Shown piece by piece: positions 1 to 11,789 of a DNA stretch of 64,000 nt. Made by a program: the position numbers and the translations under genes. Source of the stretch: Diphasiastrum complanatum (Eukaryota; Streptophyta; Lycopodiopsida; Lycopodiales; Lycopodiaceae). Location of the stretch: assembly GCA_029204225.1 (NCBI GenBank), contig CM055093.1, forward strand, positions 2,210,887 to 2,274,886, given 5' to 3'. The notes beneath the pieces are model-generated. The model was not told the origin of the DNA, searched no databases, and worked only from the letters and a program-made list of their open reading frames with translations. Position 1 is the stretch's first letter. Every line of letters starts with the position of its first letter.

Positions 1-257
1 TCCTCTGTGCCATCCACCAAGGGAAATAAACCTTCGCCCTTGAGTATCAATGATGTCTTAACTTTCTAGGCTAGAAAATTAGATCCTAAAGAATAAAAAA
101 TTGTACAGATCTTGCTCTGTATGTTGCTGATTGAAGCCATTGCTTTTGGAGTCTATTCTCTTGTTGATGTTTGTTTGTCTGAATGCTTGGCCTCCTAGAT
201 CTGATAGCTTTCTTGGCTACATCAGATTATGACAAAGTAGGCAGGCTCTGATACCAC
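1..257 (-). mobile_element. Ty1/copia element, gag start and leader (5' end, cut by window edge)
   Basis: Read on the minus strand, this stretch closely matches the leader and gag start of copia element A (29249-29510): the same AAGCAATGGCTTCAATCAGC start context, a gag N-terminus beginning MASISN, and the same run towards a VDGTE motif. It carries an in-frame TAG where A has the Trp codon TGG after FLA. The element is therefore a relative of A in minus orientation, with its coding part lying outside the window to the left. The tRNA-iMet primer site is at 244-256 and the 5' LTR begins at 258. Seen: alignment by eye with A and the primer site. Inferred: it belongs to a longer element beyond position 1. 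Confidence 0.8.
244..256 (-). other. Primer-binding site (tRNA-iMet) of the left-edge copia element
   Basis: The minus strand reads TGGTATCAGAGCC, complementary to the 3' end of initiator tRNA-Met, the standard copia primer. One base separates it from the LTR terminus CA (TG on the plus strand at 258-259). Confidence 0.85.
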
Positions 258-1660
258 TGATGATAGTAAGCGTCCTCGCAGTCACGAAAGAATGGCGAAA
301 GCGGATGGAGTTCGAATCTGATCGCTGTCAAGAACTTCAGTAATCTAAGTTATAGTCCTCTGAGAAAACTTCATGTAAGATATACCCATGTTGCCTTCAC
401 GGTATGTGCCACTAATGACTTGCAATGTAATTTTCTACACGTAAAAAGCTGGCATATTATGCACTTCTACTGAATGCCAGGTGACAACTACCGGAGTTAG
501 TCTTGCTCTTCTTGTAAAAACGAACTTGTTCGCATTCCTCCTAACAATAATACATGTATCAAGTGGCTTGTAATGTTAGCCAGCAAGCCTGAAAAAGGTA
601 CTTAGTCATCATATCGAGTTCTAGTTGCCTTCGAGATCAATACAAAGTATGTTTATGGCTTGAAGTGGTTGACCAAATTGGCAAAGGGTTCATACTCGTA
701 CGTTTAGCTAATTTGAGACCAAGCGAGGTTTTTTTTTCTTCATATTTATGTCGTAGGGTGGTCAGGTCTACATTTACCTTCATTCTGTTTGTGAAGGCTT
801 GAAGATAATCTATCTTCATGCTGCGTAAACCTTTGTTCGACACATTCCACCAGTAATGCAATGGTACTTATAGATAATAGCAAGGGATGAATCTATGAAT
901 GGTAAAGCATTCTCAAGCAAAAGATGCTTCTATACTATAAACCAAAATATTTTTCGTTTATCCAAGCAGCATTGCCGAAAGCACACAGATCTTCAACTAT
1001 AGCACTAATTTTTCTACGTTTGGAACGGGCACTTGATCATGTTGTTGGCACGTACCTCTTGAACTTCCCACCCAAATGTCAAATATATATAAGGCTCCTG
1101 AGTGCTGTCAAAATAAGTCCATCCGTATTTAACGACATTTGGCCTTGAGAATTTTGTTCTGACTCGTAACTACACAAGATAGCCGCATCCCGTCTATCTG
1201 TCTTGCTTTCTCAACAATAAAGATCATCAGATTGACACATGCACTTCATGATTGCTAGCTTGATATCGCTTCTCCGCGACAGATCTCTTTCGTCATCCAC
1301 TCAACTGCTCATCAGAGTTCAGGGCTTGCTGCTATGCTATTGCATGGAGGGCTCTTAGGAGACGATTTAAGATCTGGAGGTAGGGAAGGGGCTGAACAAT
1401 ATCCTAAGACAGCAACGACTGCTCCTGCTGTTTAATTACTATGTGTCGGCTCCTTAAAGAAATGTGAAAGGACTTCATTTGCAATGATCACTCAACATCA
1501 GAATACTTTTAGATTAGCATAACGTTGTGAAATCGACTCATTTAAAGGACTGATAGATGACATGCATAAGTACTTGAAACTGACTCGGAGTGTTAAGGTA
1601 TTTAGGAGAAAGTAATCCTTTCTTGTTCCATCAAACTTTGGCACTGAATAGATTGAACTC
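258..1660 (-). other. LTR of the left-edge copia (outer end not found) and unassigned sequence
   Basis: The LTR abutting the primer site must begin at 258. Its inner end shares GAACTCCATCCG with the LTR end of element A, but the rest has diverged and I cannot place the outer TG terminus or a target duplication. No convincing gene is visible between 258 and 1660; the short ORFs here have no recognisable domain. Confidence 0.4.
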
Positions 1661-1662
1661 CA

Positions 1663-2227
1663 CTAAAGTTTTGCGGATCGTATGCCTGGCAATTCCACCC
1701 AAAACTTTGTCAGAGGATGACAAATAAAAACACTATTTTTCATGGTGATGGAAAAGCAAAGTAGAAGCCCTCCGGAAGCTTTAAGCACACAAAGTTCCAA
1801 AGGCAGGAAGTTGAGGGACCATTTGTGCCACTTCATGGATTGCACATCGTAAGCCAAGCAATCCTCTAGTGATCCAGTCTTGCAGAGAAGAATCCAGTGT
1901 CTTCTTGGAGGCACAAATGCCTGGATATTGTAAAGTGAGGGCACGCAACCAGAGCTTTTGAGCTTTAGATCGCTTACACACCCCTCGCAATCGAAAAAAG
2001 AAATCACGAAGCGACAACCATGCCATGATCCTTTTCACGACCTCCTTAGGCAACTGGCTCCACAGAGTACAATCCAGATCAGATTCTTCACACTGTGCTG
2101 CCAAAACTTCTCTTTTTTTGTGCCTCAGCTGGTGCGCTCTTCCGGTTGTGCTGAAGCCTGCTGACACGAGACGGCTGAGCGTAGCTTTAATGGAGACAAA
2201 GCACGATCCTTCAACACAACACGCCAT
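1663..2227 (-). pseudogene. F-box protein pseudogene (F-box/kelch type)
   Basis: F-box proteins recruit targets to SCF ubiquitin ligases. From the ATG at 2225-2227, the N-terminus begins MACCVEG. An F-box follows at about residues 54-86 (LWSQLPKEVVKRIMAWL, then FRLRGVCKR), matching plant F-box/kelch proteins in which FFRLRAVCKRW is typical. The normal continuation (PPRRHWILL, AYDVQSMKWHKW, FICHPLTKFWVELP) is present but in another frame, so a one-base frameshift lies near 1955-1975. The frame then stops at 1663, roughly 200 residues short of the family length. A GA microsatellite lies just upstream. Seen: F-box and kelch-type motifs, frame change, truncation. Inferred: non-functional. A sequencing error could explain the shift but not the missing C-terminus. 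Confidence 0.75.
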
Positions 2228-2280
2228 AGAAATCTCGCAGAAGAAAAACAGAAAGAGTGAGAGAGATATAGGGAGACCGG

Positions 2281-2283
<3 letters not shown>

Positions 2284-2320
<37 letters not shown>
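2284..2320. repeat. (GA)n microsatellite
   Basis: Uninterrupted GA dinucleotides just upstream of the F-box pseudogene start. Such tracts are common in plant promoters and 5' UTRs. Confidence 0.95.
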
Positions 2321-2324
<4 letters not shown>

Positions 2325-2749
2325 AGTCCGTGGGAAATTTTTTTTTGAAATCTACGCGCGTGTGTGTCCCAAACAAAGAAAAGAAAAAAATGGCTTGTAT
2401 GTGTTATTTTTTTTACCTTATTTTTTAAAACGTATTTTAGTTTTTTTTTTTGTAGAATGGGTGACATTTTTTTGCGGGCAGAGCGTGACATTTTTGACAA
2501 CACACGGTTAAATTTTTTACGGCAACCCTTACACTCTCTTTCTAGAATATATTTATATATATAGACTAGTTGTGAGTGCCCGTCGATGACGAGCAATGGT
2601 GGCCGATCTAGTGGCGGCCGATGATTTGGAAGATGGCTGAATGAGGGAGAAGGTTGGATCACCTTCTTCTAGTTGTAAGTGCCCGTCGTTGATGGAGGCT
2701 GATATAGGTAGCGGCCGATGATTTGGAAGTTACATATGTATGTATACAT

Positions 2750-3260
2750 TTGGATGTGGGACTTCGCGAAAATCCTTGAAAGCTTCGCAAAAACTTTGTG
2801 AAAATCCCGAAGCCTTCGTGAAATCCGCGAAAGCTTTGCGAGATTTTCGCGAAGCCTTCGCGAAAATCGGCGATGCCTTCGCAAAAATCCTGAAGATCAG
2901 ATCCCGAAACTCCCCAAAGGCTTCGCGAAATTGTCCCTCGAAAAAATGCGACACTTCGCGAAAATCGGCGATGCCTTCGCGAAAATCCTGAAGATCAGAT
3001 CCCGAAACTCCCCAAAGGCTTTGCAAAATTGTCCCTCGAAAAAATGCGACACTGACCTTGAATTTCGCAAAGGCATCTCTCTATCAAAAATTTTGCGAAA
3101 ATCTCTCTCGAAAATTTTGCGAAACATTCTCTCTCGAATTTTCGTGAAAAACTCTCTCTCGAAAAAAAAAAAAAACAAAAACAAAATTCGCGAAAAATTC
3201 TCTCTCAAAAATTTCACGAAAAATTTTCTTGAAATTTCATGAAAAAAATTCTCTCGAAAA
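2750..3260. repeat. TTCGCGAA palindrome-rich block
   Basis: About half a kilobase built from degenerate units containing the palindrome TTCGCGAA or decayed forms (TTTGCGAA, TTCACGAA), each followed by AATCC, AATTCTCT or similar. The frames are open only because of the repetitive composition; predicted Ser/Arg/Lys-rich proteins are not credible. Element A's LTR also carries TTCGCGAACACG repeats (33713-33733), so this block may derive from an expanded LTR of that lineage; that is inference. Confidence 0.8.
2857..3052. repeat. 98-bp direct tandem duplication
   Basis: Copy 1 is 2857-2954 and copy 2 is 2955-3052. Both run from TTCGCGAAAATCGGCG to AAAATGCGACAC with only a few mismatches, mostly CG to TG or CA changes within the TTCGCGAA units. 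A recent local duplication inside the palindrome-rich block. Confidence 0.9.
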
Positions 3261-3315
3261 TTTCACTGAAAATTCTCTCTTTCTCTTTCGCAAAAAAATC
3301 TCTCTGTCAAAAATT

Positions 3316-3427
<112 letters not shown>

Positions 3428-3465
3428 TCGCGAAAAAATTCTCTCTCTCTCTTGAAAATTTTGCG

Positions 3466-3469
<4 letters not shown>

Positions 3470-3539
<70 letters not shown>
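3470..3539. repeat. (CT)n microsatellite, about 70 bp
   Basis: Second pure CT run, about 50 bp after the first, again flanked by TTTCGCGAAAA and TTTCGCAAAA units. A short GA tract follows at about 3631-3647 in the opposite sense. Confidence 0.97.
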
Positions 3540-3544
<5 letters not shown>

Positions 3545-3959
3545 CGCAAAAAATTCTCTCTCAAAAAGTTCGCGACTCGGAGTTTTTGAGAGTTGAAAAA
3601 ATTTGAGACGTTTTTAAAATTTCGCATCGTAGAGAGAGAGAGAGAGATATTTGAGATGTGTGTCGCATATCTCTGCTATTTTAAACATCGACAGAAAGTG
3701 TGTTTTTGCTAGCTATGATACATTCAAGTGCATTCCAAGATGATTACCATATGCCTAGTAGTAGAATCTGGCTTAAGTGCGACATTTGGATGAGAGCTGG
3801 AAAGGCATGGATATACATCGAGATGTTCAGAGCCCCATCATTGTCCTGCCAATCTTCATCCTTGCAAATAGTTTTGACTGAGATTAGGTAAGATTGTGTT
3901 CACCAAGGAGCTCAAATTTCTGCATACCCCATATGTAGGTAGATATGCAGGAGAAGTCA

Positions 3960-4262
3960 TTGAAGGGTAACGATTGCTTGGATTGCTTGTCCAGCCACTG
4001 GATGCATATTTCGTCCATAGACGCGTCATATTTTGCTACTAGGCATAATTGTGCGATGAAGGAGCTCCGAAGGCAGCAAAGGCCCAACTGGCCAAACGCC
4101 TATCTTGTTGGGATTCAAAGCTGACGTCGTTCTTAGTGCTTCGATGATTTCGGGTTCTAGCTCTTGCATGAATGTCTCAAAGGGAGCTCTAAATTTCAAA
4201 CTCGCTTGAGTAATCTCTATGAGAACATGAAACAAAGAATCCACCCATGCAAAAAAGAAGAA
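3960..4262 (-). pseudogene. UDP-glycosyltransferase (UGT) gene remnant
   Basis: Plant family-1 UGTs transfer sugar from UDP-sugars to small molecules. The minus strand encodes a central UGT segment: a FETFMQELEPEIIEAL region, then VWPVGPLLPSELLHR, the typical linker before the donor-binding domain, then in a second frame DEICIQWLDKQSKQS, matching the conserved CIQWLDKQ stretch that precedes the VLYVSFGS motif. The frame changes around 4030-4060, and no PSPG box or catalytic His region is found nearby. Seen: two homologous blocks in order in two frames. Inferred: dead fragment. Hydrophobic minus-strand sequence at 4750-5010 might be the same gene's N-terminal region but I cannot support it. 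Confidence 0.65.
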
Positions 4263-4299
4263 CAGAAACAAAAGCTCATAACTTGCTCAGAGCAAATCG

Positions 4300-5935
4300 C
4301 CCTTACATAGCTTATTGCCTGACAGTATCACTTAGACCTGTGGCATGTATTTTTATTATACTTTAGAGGTAGCACTCAAGTGATTGTTGAGCATTAGCTG
4401 ATCAACGATCATGGCGGTTTCCATGAGCAGCGATGGACTTTTCGTAGCCATTTCTCTCAGCCATGAGGTGTTGTATTGGTCTGTCAGTTGAGAATCCTAT
4501 TAACATATACAATAGAAAGGTGTGCTCAGAATGCAGATAAGGATATATGCGAGTTAGCGCTCAGAGTCATTCCAATGATGGTTATGCTCTTAGATAGAGG
4601 CTCAGAACTTCTCCTCATCCCCAACCATGGAACAGATCTCTTTGCTTCATGAGCGAAACTGTGGCTCTCACCTCCAATTCAGCCAGTCGTATCATCATCC
4701 CCAGCCATGGAACTAATGGAGCGTTCAATCCTTCGCTCGACCTACAATGCGACCAAAATATTGACCCGTGGTTCTTCTTGTGTGTGGTAAATGATCCGCC
4801 CAGAACTCTAAGAGTAAGATAATTTGGGTTTCTGAGCTAGGAGCCTGTTCTTCTTGCTTGATAAAGGAGTCACCTTTTTTAGCACATCTGGCGAAGCTAC
4901 AGAAGATTGTGACACACGATAGGCCATTGGAAAGGTGTATGAGTAACTCGAAAACGTAGAAAAAGACAAACTCTGGGTTTAGGAAAAGCTGATTCATGTA
5001 CATGTAGAAAATCAATAGGCAAAGCTAGTAGTTCTTACAGCAAAGCCCACCATTGAATGTGCACAAATTATAAGTGAAGGCAGGGCAGCTATGCCCCACA
5101 AGAGAGAGACGATTTATTCAAAGTTAAAGATGAAACATGAGAGAACATCAATTATGTATGCCTAAGTGACTTGGCTTTAAGAATATGAAATGGCCAAGGA
5201 CCCAAACTTGGATATCCTATCATTTACTCAGCAAAGTCCTTTGAAACTTCAAGCATTTCCCGTATTAATATTGACTTTCTCCACAAACTTCTTTTGACCA
5301 ACTTGAACACATAATATTGCCTTTGCTAGGCAATGCCAAAAACTCAAGAAACAACCCACGAAATGTTACTTATTAACACACGATAACAAAAAGTGTTTGA
5401 AAGCTTTTCATAAGTTGCTTTTGAGGGGTTGAAGTTTGTGCTGGAGCCTTCTCGACAGTGCTCAGAAAAATCGGCAAACTATAGGAATGGGACCAGCAAG
5501 TTTTCTCAAAAATCGACATCATAAAGTGTTTGTCGGTTTTTTATACAAGAATGTATACCTTTTTATAAGTAAAAGTCTTCAAAAAACTAGGAAGTTCTAC
5601 GAAATGCAGGTTTTTTTTAGGATAACAAGAGAGGTTTCATGAGCACTGCTTCTCAGCTGCAATAAAAGAACTCTACTCAACTCAACTCACCCCACTGTGA
5701 TAGACAAAAAACACATTTTTCAACTTAAAGTCACCTAAAAGGGCGTGTTAGCGACGCTAAGAGAATCATCATAGCTTACCATTATCGCAACAAAGCTAGA
5801 TACTCAGCTTCCTAGCACATCAATCCATCGATAATAAGGATGTATCTTATTGAGTTTTAGAAGATAAACGACAAAATCTTTATTCTACTAAATCAAATGA
5901 CAAGAAAATAAAATTTGGTATTGCAATTCCTTGAA
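4300..5935. other. No supported gene
   Basis: About 1.6 kb of moderately AT-rich DNA. Short ORFs lack recognisable motifs, and I see no RNA gene. Confidence 0.5.
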
Positions 5936-5942
5936 ACGTGGC

Positions 5943-5971
5943 CATGAGAATGAGAATGAGAATGAGAATGG
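5943..5971. repeat. (ATGAGA)n hexamer repeat
   Basis: About four to five tandem copies of ATGAGA/GAGAAT followed by TGGGTC. It lies upstream of the TMEM230 gene. Confidence 0.9.
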
Positions 5972-6039
5972 GTCTTAGCCTCAAAAGAAGGCTGGTCAAA
6001 GGACGAATAATGGCCTTCTTCCTTAAAGGACAAGGCTGC

Positions 6040-6330
6040 CCTTTTCCAGGGGCCAATCTCGACCGTCCAAAGGTGCGATCTTCTAAGCGATCCTGTCCGT
6101 CCAATCAACCAAAGCCCGCAAGAAGAAAACCCGGCGCCCTGCATCAGTGGCACGCCAGGGTTTTAAGCCCTCCACCGCTGGATTTAGTTAAGGAGGCTTA
6201 GATTGTACCACGTGCTGAAGATCGAAGACTTCTGGTGGTCGTTCTGACACGTGGCCTGTTTTTCCAGCGTCAATCCCTACCGTCCAATCATTTTCTAGGC
6301 GATCGTGGCCGTCCAATCAATCAGAGAGGG
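6040..6330. promoter_or_regulatory. Diverged duplicated segment upstream of TMEM230 gene
   Basis: Two related stretches, about 6040-6110 and 6255-6325, share the order TTTCCAG, CAATC, ACCGTCCAA, then AGCGATC or GGCGATC, GCCGTCCAATCA or similar. CGTCCAATCA-type blocks contain CCAAT-box cores. A (GA)n tract follows at about 6355-6379. They lie 300-600 bp before the start codon, so promoter function is plausible but not shown by sequence alone. Confidence 0.4.
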
Positions 6331-6355
6331 AAGAATGGGAAGAATGGAGAGCGAA

Positions 6356-6386
<31 letters not shown>

Positions 6387-6654
6387 ACTGTCGATGGATG
6401 GATGCATAATGGCCTGTTTTAGGCTTGTGGGCTTGCTTGGATCAGCAGCATCGATCACCCAATTGATGTTTTCGTCATTTGTACCATCGAATTAACCACC
6501 AATTGCTCAAAAAACAGGCGAATTTCTATGGAAATCTCACCCTATCTTCACAGAAATCAACACAAACAGTAGAAATATAGTGCTCCGATCAGTGTTTTCC
6601 ACCTTTCCTGCAGTTCATCGAATCAGACATATATTTATATAGGAGGATAGTGAA

Positions 6655-7630
6655 ATGGCGTATGTGGATCATACCTTTTCTATCACAGATGATGGGCCCA
6701 TGGACTCTTATGTGATAGGCAACAGACCGCCCATCAAGGAAATTGCTCTGACAGGTGCCTTTTTGGTGCTGGGATCTCTTGGGGTTATTGTGGGCATTAT
6801 TATGATCCATAACAGAGTCGGAGGAGACAAGGCACATGGTAAGCATCCATCTGGTTGTGCATCAGGTTGCCAATAATTTGGGGTAATTATTTTTCACTGA
6901 TCCATAAGCGGTTCAGTGTGTGGTTATTTGAGTAGGTTTTTGTGATATTCGGATATTTTTGCTTTTATCATGGTGGAAGTTGAAACGGCATGGCGTGTAT
7001 GCAATTTGTTGTTTAGGCAGCAAACCCTATGTCAAATTGCAGATCCCCTTTGCGGCATTTCTGTTATTTGTAGGCGAGTGATATTTGGCTCTTTGTGTCT
7101 GTCATTGTATTGCAGAAAGTTGGAGCTTTTTTTGTGCATTCAAATGTTTGAAACACCAAAAAAAGACATTTCTTTCACTAGTTGAAAGTAAAAATTTCTT
7201 GTGTTCTTTCCAAACTCTTTTGCAGACTTTTGCAGACTCTAAACCTTTCAAAACGTTTAGCTCTATCAAAGCTATAAAAGATGTACCAAACTCAAGCCGT
7301 AGAAGATACAATATGGCCTTATTCTTGCATACGGACTTTGATGATGTAACCATGACTCCCACTAGGCAATTCCATGAGAGCTTGTTATATGATTCTTGCT
7401 CTGATATATTTTAGGATTTCTCATACGAGCTCATCATTATTGTTAAAAAAAATGTCTGTTTGAGTCTTAGTTCTGATCAAGTTACTTGTAATTTCACTGT
7501 AACAGGTATTGCCTTCACAGTTCTAGGGTCCCTTTTGATCCTGCCTGTACCTTACTACGCAAGGAATGCATATTACGCGTATAAGGACTACAAAGGATTC
7601 TCGCTCGCCAACAGTTCAGCAAATGATTAA
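6655..7630 (+). CDS. TMEM230: TMEM230/DUF872-family small membrane protein, two exons
   Basis: Exon 1 is 6655-6838, the intron 6839-7505 (GTAAGC...ACAG) and exon 2 7506-7630, giving 102 residues. Members of this family (human TMEM230) are two-pass membrane proteins of secretory and endosomal vesicles; plant members are uncharacterised homologues. The spliced protein has a short acidic N-terminus (MAYVDHTFSI), transmembrane segment 1 at about 29-51 (EIALTGAFLVLGSLGVIVG), a loop with GGDKAHG, transmembrane segment 2 at about 62-79, and the hallmark YYARNAYYAYKDYKGFS tail near residues 78-94. The intron splits the codon for the Gly of AHG, and the reading frame is kept exactly. Without the intron the ORF would run into a stop after GCQ. 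The start is the first ATG after GGAGGATAGTGAA. A pyrimidine-CAG site near 6612 suggests a 5'-UTR intron. Length matches plant homologues; no defect is visible. Confidence 0.9.
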
Positions 7631-8985
7631 CAGAAAAATACTGCACACTTATTGTCTAAATGCTTCTCCATTTGCCTCCACTAGCACAACAGTAAAGTTT
7701 GTTCCAACAAAAATTGCTCTATGTACAGCTGAGCTGCTTCAGCAATTCTGTATCTTTTTGTTATATAATCTTTGTGTAAGGTTCAAAGCAGCCTTTTCCA
7801 TATGCAGACAGCATCTTGCTTATGCATAGTATTTATCTTACACATTCTACACTTAATCATTGAGATTGTATTCTCAGATGTACTTTTTAGTGCCGTGTGG
7901 AACATTTAACAGAGGTATTGTAGGATGAGGAAAAGCAAATAGCCAGCTGATCAGATTAAGAAAATTTAATAACTGTAGTGGCCTATAGATGCTATCTGAG
8001 TTTTGAATCTGGGTTCTTTGAACCCATGTGGCAACTTATGCTTGGATCCTGATGAGACATAAGTATTGCTGGCTGGCTAAGATCTTTGTCTTTTGAGTTC
8101 TATGTTACTGTCTCAGTATGGATCCTTTTTTCTTTTGCAAGTATGTCTTTTATGAGCATCACCTAATGACATCACTGACTTCTCACATTACATTTCTGAA
8201 GTTGGATATATCCGAGTATCACAAATAGATATAAGCTGTAAGAGCCTATTTGTTTATCTAACATGTTCTGAGCATGCACTTATTCATATCCGTGAAGTGG
8301 AAAAGTTGATGTGATTGATTGATCTATCTTCAAGATCACATGGGTGTCTTCTGTAGGTCCTGTGGCATTGTAAGGGGCTACATTATATTTTCTTAGATCA
8401 ATTCAGCCTAAATTGGAAAAGGCTAGAGAAGCCTAGTGATGACTATGTGCTTTGCAGGCTTGGATATTGAACATTGGGGGAAAGGAATACAATTTTCTCC
8501 TTAAAGACCATAAGGCCAGCTTTTTTTGAGCGGTGATTTTATTGTGGATATCAGCATTGCTTGCCAAGAATCCAATGACAACATCCTGCAGATTCGCTAG
8601 TATAACTTTTAAAGGTTCCCAAAACCCACATGTAGGAGCCCCATATTAGGCCATGAGTGTATCAAATTTTGAGCTTTATGCTTTGATAATGTAATAATCT
8701 TGCTTCATTATTTACAATGTGTAAAATTTACTTCACATAGTAAGGCCAAGCCAAGGAGCACAAGGTTCTAAACATTGATTTCTTTGACACTCGGGATCAG
8801 AGTCAATGCCTACACAGGGACAGCTTCAACTCTTATCCAACTCGACTACTGTGGAGGACAGAAATTTCTCAATGATTTAAGCTAGGGATAACATATCTGT
8901 AGCCTTTAGGTTTTTTATTCATTTATTAATTTATCTTCAATATATTCTTCTTCTTCATTTTACTTTTATTTACTAATTTTTGGCT
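7631..8985. other. Intergenic, no supported gene
   Basis: AT-rich sequence downstream of the TMEM230 gene; its first few hundred bases probably hold the 3' UTR. No coding or RNA feature is recognised. Confidence 0.5.
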
Positions 8986-8989
8986 CATC

Positions 8990-9375
8990 TTCGATCTCTG
9001 TTTTTGGTAGATTGTTCAGATCTGTTCTTGATATACTGCCTTAGCCTTCAAATTCTGTTTTTGGAAGATTGTGTAGATCTTATCTTTATGTACTGTCGTG
9101 GTAGATTGTGCAGTTCTGTTCTCAATACACTGCCTTAGCCCTTAAATTCCATTTTTGTTACATTGTGCAAATCTGCTTTAATATACTGCATGAGCTTTCC
9201 ATTTGTCTTTGGTAGATTGTGCAGATCTGTTTTCTATATACTGCCTCATCTCTGTCTTTAGTAGCCAATCTCAAATTGTAGCTCGTGCAGATCTATTCTC
9301 TATATATTGGGTTAGCCTTCGATCTCTGTCTTTGTTAAATTGTGCAGATCTGTTGTCAATATACTTCATCCAAAT
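8990..9375. repeat. Degenerate tandem repeat, unit about 55-60 bp
   Basis: Seven imperfect copies of a core reading roughly GATTGTGCAGATCTGTTCTC-AATATACTGCCTTAGCC, with cores near 9011, 9068, 9101, 9160, 9216, 9284 and 9340. Spacing varies from about 35 to 68 bp. The ORF running through it is produced by the repeat and is not a gene. Confidence 0.85.
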
Positions 9376-10785
9376 TCTTGCCCTATATGCATGCTACTTT
9401 GGTTTGGTCAAAACTCTAGTAGTCTTTTCCTTGCTTACAACTACACAAAGGAGTTTGGGATACGGGCTCGTGAGCTCTAGAATAGGTGACTTTTCCCCTA
9501 GTTCATATCATGTAATCATTATCAGTTAAGCAGAAATAGGTGTAGGCTAAAGCTATTTGTCAATAACACCTACTATGAAAGCAGGATTCTATTTGTTAGC
9601 CAGTCAACTGTGGGTCTTCCTATTTCCTAGTGTTATCTAAGGGTGTTTTAACACATACACACCTAGGGCGTGTCTATTTGTCGAAAACTCAACGTTCATT
9701 AGAGAGAAAAATTAGAAAGGCCATTACCCCATTTCACATAGGAAAGTAAGGGCTCCCATGTCACAAATGGCTTGGCATAACAATGCTAACTTGGGGTAAG
9801 CAAACAACACTACCCCCTTGCATCTCCACTATCCTAGGGCCTAAAATGAGATGTTTAGGGTTGAACTATTTAGGCAGGAGAACATCATGTAGGTTGCGCT
9901 ATAGGATAGGCATGTGTATAAAATCTAGACGAAGGAAGATGAAAATACGGGGGCCATGAAGGGGGTTAAGTGTGACTCAACTCGGGGCTTAAAATGTTCT
10001 CAAAATTTGGCTTCGTGATTGACATTTTTGTTGACCTTGAGGTCTCAAAGTGTGATTCCACCTGTGCCTCATAGAAGAGAAATAAATAGAGAGCCTAGGT
10101 GTATAAAAATGTTGCTTGATAATGGACACGTGAAAAACAATAACATATATATCTTTCAACAATTATGAAAAGCTCTTCAAATTTCAATCTTCTCAAGTCA
10201 CAACTTGTAACAATGAGCACCAACGCCACTAAGCACTCAATATCTATGATTCAAGAATTGATGATTGAGAGATTAGATTCTTTAAGCAATGTATGTCATT
10301 TTTTATGTGACCACTAACGTGCTATGAATCTTGCTTAAAAGTTGAAGCCTAATATCAATGTTCATTCATTAGGTAAGTTGTAAACTTTGACCTACTATGG
10401 AGTATTTTGAAGAACTCTTCCTATTTCGAATGAACTATGAGGACTTCAGAGTTTGGACTCTAGAAATAGGATGCCATAATCTTTTAATTATAGTCTACAC
10501 TTTACAAAACCATACCTTAAACACAGCCTATGAAACATTGGCAAGCAATTGAATGTTGCTTCGTTTAATATTTTTTTCATTAAGTTTTATCAATGTTAAT
10601 CTATGTATTAGTTTAAGAAAGCTCACTCATCAAAGTTGAAATTGTCTTCCATATGAGAAAATGTAGTCACATTTGCAGTCGGGAAATCACATACTATGTT
10701 CATAGGCTTATGGTAAGGTTGAGTGGGATGGATATTATCGGAAGAAAGGACAACTTAAAGATATGGAGCTCTTTAGATTTGAGAT
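9376..10785. other. Intergenic, no supported gene
   Basis: AT-rich DNA; nothing recognisable on either strand. Confidence 0.5.
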
Positions 10786-10789
10786 GTTG

Positions 10790-11180
10790 ACTTTTTATAG
10801 ATCATTAGTGGTTTGGTGCTCTCTGTTATCATCAATACTATATAAATAAATAAGGAGACTGATATTTAGCTGTCCCTCTTTTTCAAAATCCAATTTTCAT
10901 TTTGTTACAATCAAATATGCATCCACGTGAATTTCAAGTAATGCGTCCGTTTCATTTTTGTAGATTTGTTTTTTGGCATCTATTCCATAGATGCATAGTT
11001 GTTTGGTGCTCTTTTAAGCTTAAACACCAGATAAATAGTAAAAATGATATTTAGTTGTCCTTTCTTTAAATAAAATTCAATTTTTATATTGTTACAATCG
11101 TAAAAACCACATATACATCAGGACACACATCAATAGCAAATAAATCATTCATTGCATTTATGTTGATTTGTTATTTGTTT
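10790..11180. repeat. Diverged tandem duplication, period about 190 bp
   Basis: Copy 1 (about 10800-10985) and copy 2 (about 10998-11180) share in order GTTTGGTGCTCT, GATATTTAGTTGTCC (GATATTTAGCTGTCC), AATCCAATTTTCAT-like, TTGTTACAATC and GATTTGTT. Many substitutions and small gaps; an old duplication. Confidence 0.7.
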
Positions 11181-11789
11181 ATTTGCCATTGGAAGTTGCA
11201 TAAATTTTTGCACCTTCATATAGACAAGAAATCAGACAGAGGAATATTCCATCACATGTATCAAAAGGCTTCTTCTAATGGGCTCACAAGTGGGCACAAT
11301 TTGTAAATCCTCAAAATTTAGGTTTCCATCTTCTCAAGGAATATGAGCTTCCATAGAAGGACCACTAAAAAGGTAAAGCTAACATCTCCACTGTGCAAAG
11401 TAAACAAGCTAAAAAATCATTTGTAAAGAACTTGCAATAAATCCCAACATAATGCGACAAAATATAATTTCAAGACTCTAATTTGCATGGAAAATGAATC
11501 AACTTATCAAAACCAATTCTCAAAGGTTGGTGAAACACATGTAGAAAGAGATACAAGTCGCAGATGACTTAGGAGAGAATACCAAGCACAATCTAACACA
11601 AGTCATCTTAATCTAAAGATAGACCTTTAGGATACGAGCATTGACGATATGATATCTTGTCAATCAAACTTGCATTCAACTAGACTTGAGCTAAAATGAA
11701 AACTCGATATGAAGCTTAGGAATTATGGACTCAAGAGAGGCTTGCTAAAATATTTAAAGAAGGCAAACACTTGCATTTTAAAATCATCA

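Noticed and set aside
2125-2564. Alternative ORFs overlapping the F-box pseudogene and its upstream region
   Set aside because: Shadows of the F-box reading frame and of the GA tract, with no domain of their own.
4725-5015. N-terminal part of the glycosyltransferase remnant
   Set aside because: A hydrophobic stretch followed by an acidic one is suggestive, but no UGT motif such as the N-terminal His region can be identified.
8990-9375. CRISPR-like or regulatory array
   Set aside because: Degenerate units with irregular spacing and no unique spacers; an ordinary eroded tandem repeat in a plant genome.
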